This document shows positions 32,659 to 32,933 of a stretch of 32,933 bases of DNA, one piece after another. The number at the start of each line of letters is the position of its first letter. Position 1 is the first letter of the stretch. Source of the stretch: Flammula alnicola (Eukaryota; Basidiomycota; Agaricomycetes; Agaricales; Strophariaceae); assembly GCA_015499995.1 (NCBI GenBank), contig JADNRV010000455.1, forward strand, positions 1 through 32,933, in the 5' to 3' direction. The notes under the pieces were generated by a model. The model was not told the DNA's origin. It searched no databases and saw nothing but the letters and a program-made list of their open reading frames with translations. The translations under genes were made by a program, and so were the position numbers.

Positions 32659-32933
32659 TCAGCCATCCATCTTCACATCGCCTTCTCCGTCTCTCTGGAT
32701 CGACTCAGAGCTCTCGGTCGCCAACATCGCTCCTGAAGACGGACTTCCAGACCCATGGTCCTCCGTAGTTATCCCGCCAGCATGGTCTTCTCCTTTCGAG
32801 CCCTTCTCCTTTTCTTTCTCAATTTCTTGGGCCAGCACTTCAATGTCACCGGTTCCTATCTTCCCGAAGTGCTGTAGGTATTGATCACGGGCCGCGCGGA
32901 GCGCAAGCCATGCCCAGCGTTGCTTATTCTGGT
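32659..32933 (-). CDS. 3' end of an unknown gene, truncated by the window edge
   Basis: An open frame enters from the right edge and ends with TGA at 32659-32661, giving about 90 codons. It begins in a helical, Trp- and Arg-rich piece ([19 protein letters not shown]), followed by [15 protein letters not shown] and an acidic, Ser-rich disordered tail ending in GDVKMDG. Codon usage and composition look coding. The family cannot be named from this piece. It is oriented like the epimerase, whose start lies about 220 bp to the left. Confidence 0.7.
   Translation of the reverse strand, partial: QNKQRWAWLALRAARDQYLQHFGKIGTGDIEVLAQEIEKEKEKGSKGEDHAGGITTEDHGSGSPSSGAMLATESSESIQRDGEGDVKMDG

Overview
The window looks like nuclear DNA of a filamentous basidiomycete, probably a mushroom-forming agaricomycete. 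Genes are dense and broken by many short introns of roughly 45-120 nt. They include fungus-specific families: DASH subunit Ask1, a DUF5695-like secreted protein, DUF4246, and a fungal MFS family with the signature PQPSDDPNDPLNW. Basidiomycete-style microexons also occur. I see no bacterial or organellar genes, rRNA, tRNA or CRISPR. Exon models were built by hand from splice signals, reading phase and remembered family motifs; no alignment was run.

Layout. (1) 595-3374 (+): hexose-type MFS transporter with about 21 exons. (2) 3470-6548 (-): secreted DUF5695-like, glycosidase-like protein, tail to tail with the transporter. (3) 6549-8974: a 2.4 kb intergenic block holding a 477 bp hAT-type MITE with an 8 bp target-site duplication. 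(4) 8975-11196 (+): DASH/DAM1 kinetochore subunit Ask1. (5) 11882-13423 (-): unrecognised protein with a possible retropepsin-like segment. (6) 14938-16984 (+): F-box-like protein. (7) 17412-20721 (-): ubiquitin-specific protease of the USP12/46-Ubp9/CreB type. (8) 21393-23026 (-): membrane-anchored MOSC (mARC-like) protein. (9) 23449-24376 (+): mitochondrial ribosome recycling factor. (10) 24567-25177 (-): Pin1/Ess1 parvulin. (11) 25417-27396 (+): DUF4246 protein. (12) 27442-29973 (-): second MFS transporter, of a drug/organic-solute type. (13) 30948-32438 (-): UDP-glucose 4-epimerase. (14) 32659-32933 (-): the 3' end of an unknown gene running off the window.

How the parts relate. Most genes are unrelated housekeeping functions: kinetochore, ubiquitin, prolyl isomerisation and mitochondrial translation. 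A loose carbohydrate theme runs through the sugar transporter, the secreted DUF5695-like protein and the epimerase, but nothing shows a co-regulated cluster. I do not see a new multi-gene system here.

The most unusual observations are these. Single-base deletions appear in three non-essential-looking genes (1, 11, 12), mostly at short homopolymers, while the housekeeping genes read cleanly. There are several very small exons, including a 3-nt exon, a start-codon-only exon, and two 14-nt exons in different genes, one of which carries the catalytic FGNT of the deubiquitinase. The third is the intact hAT MITE.
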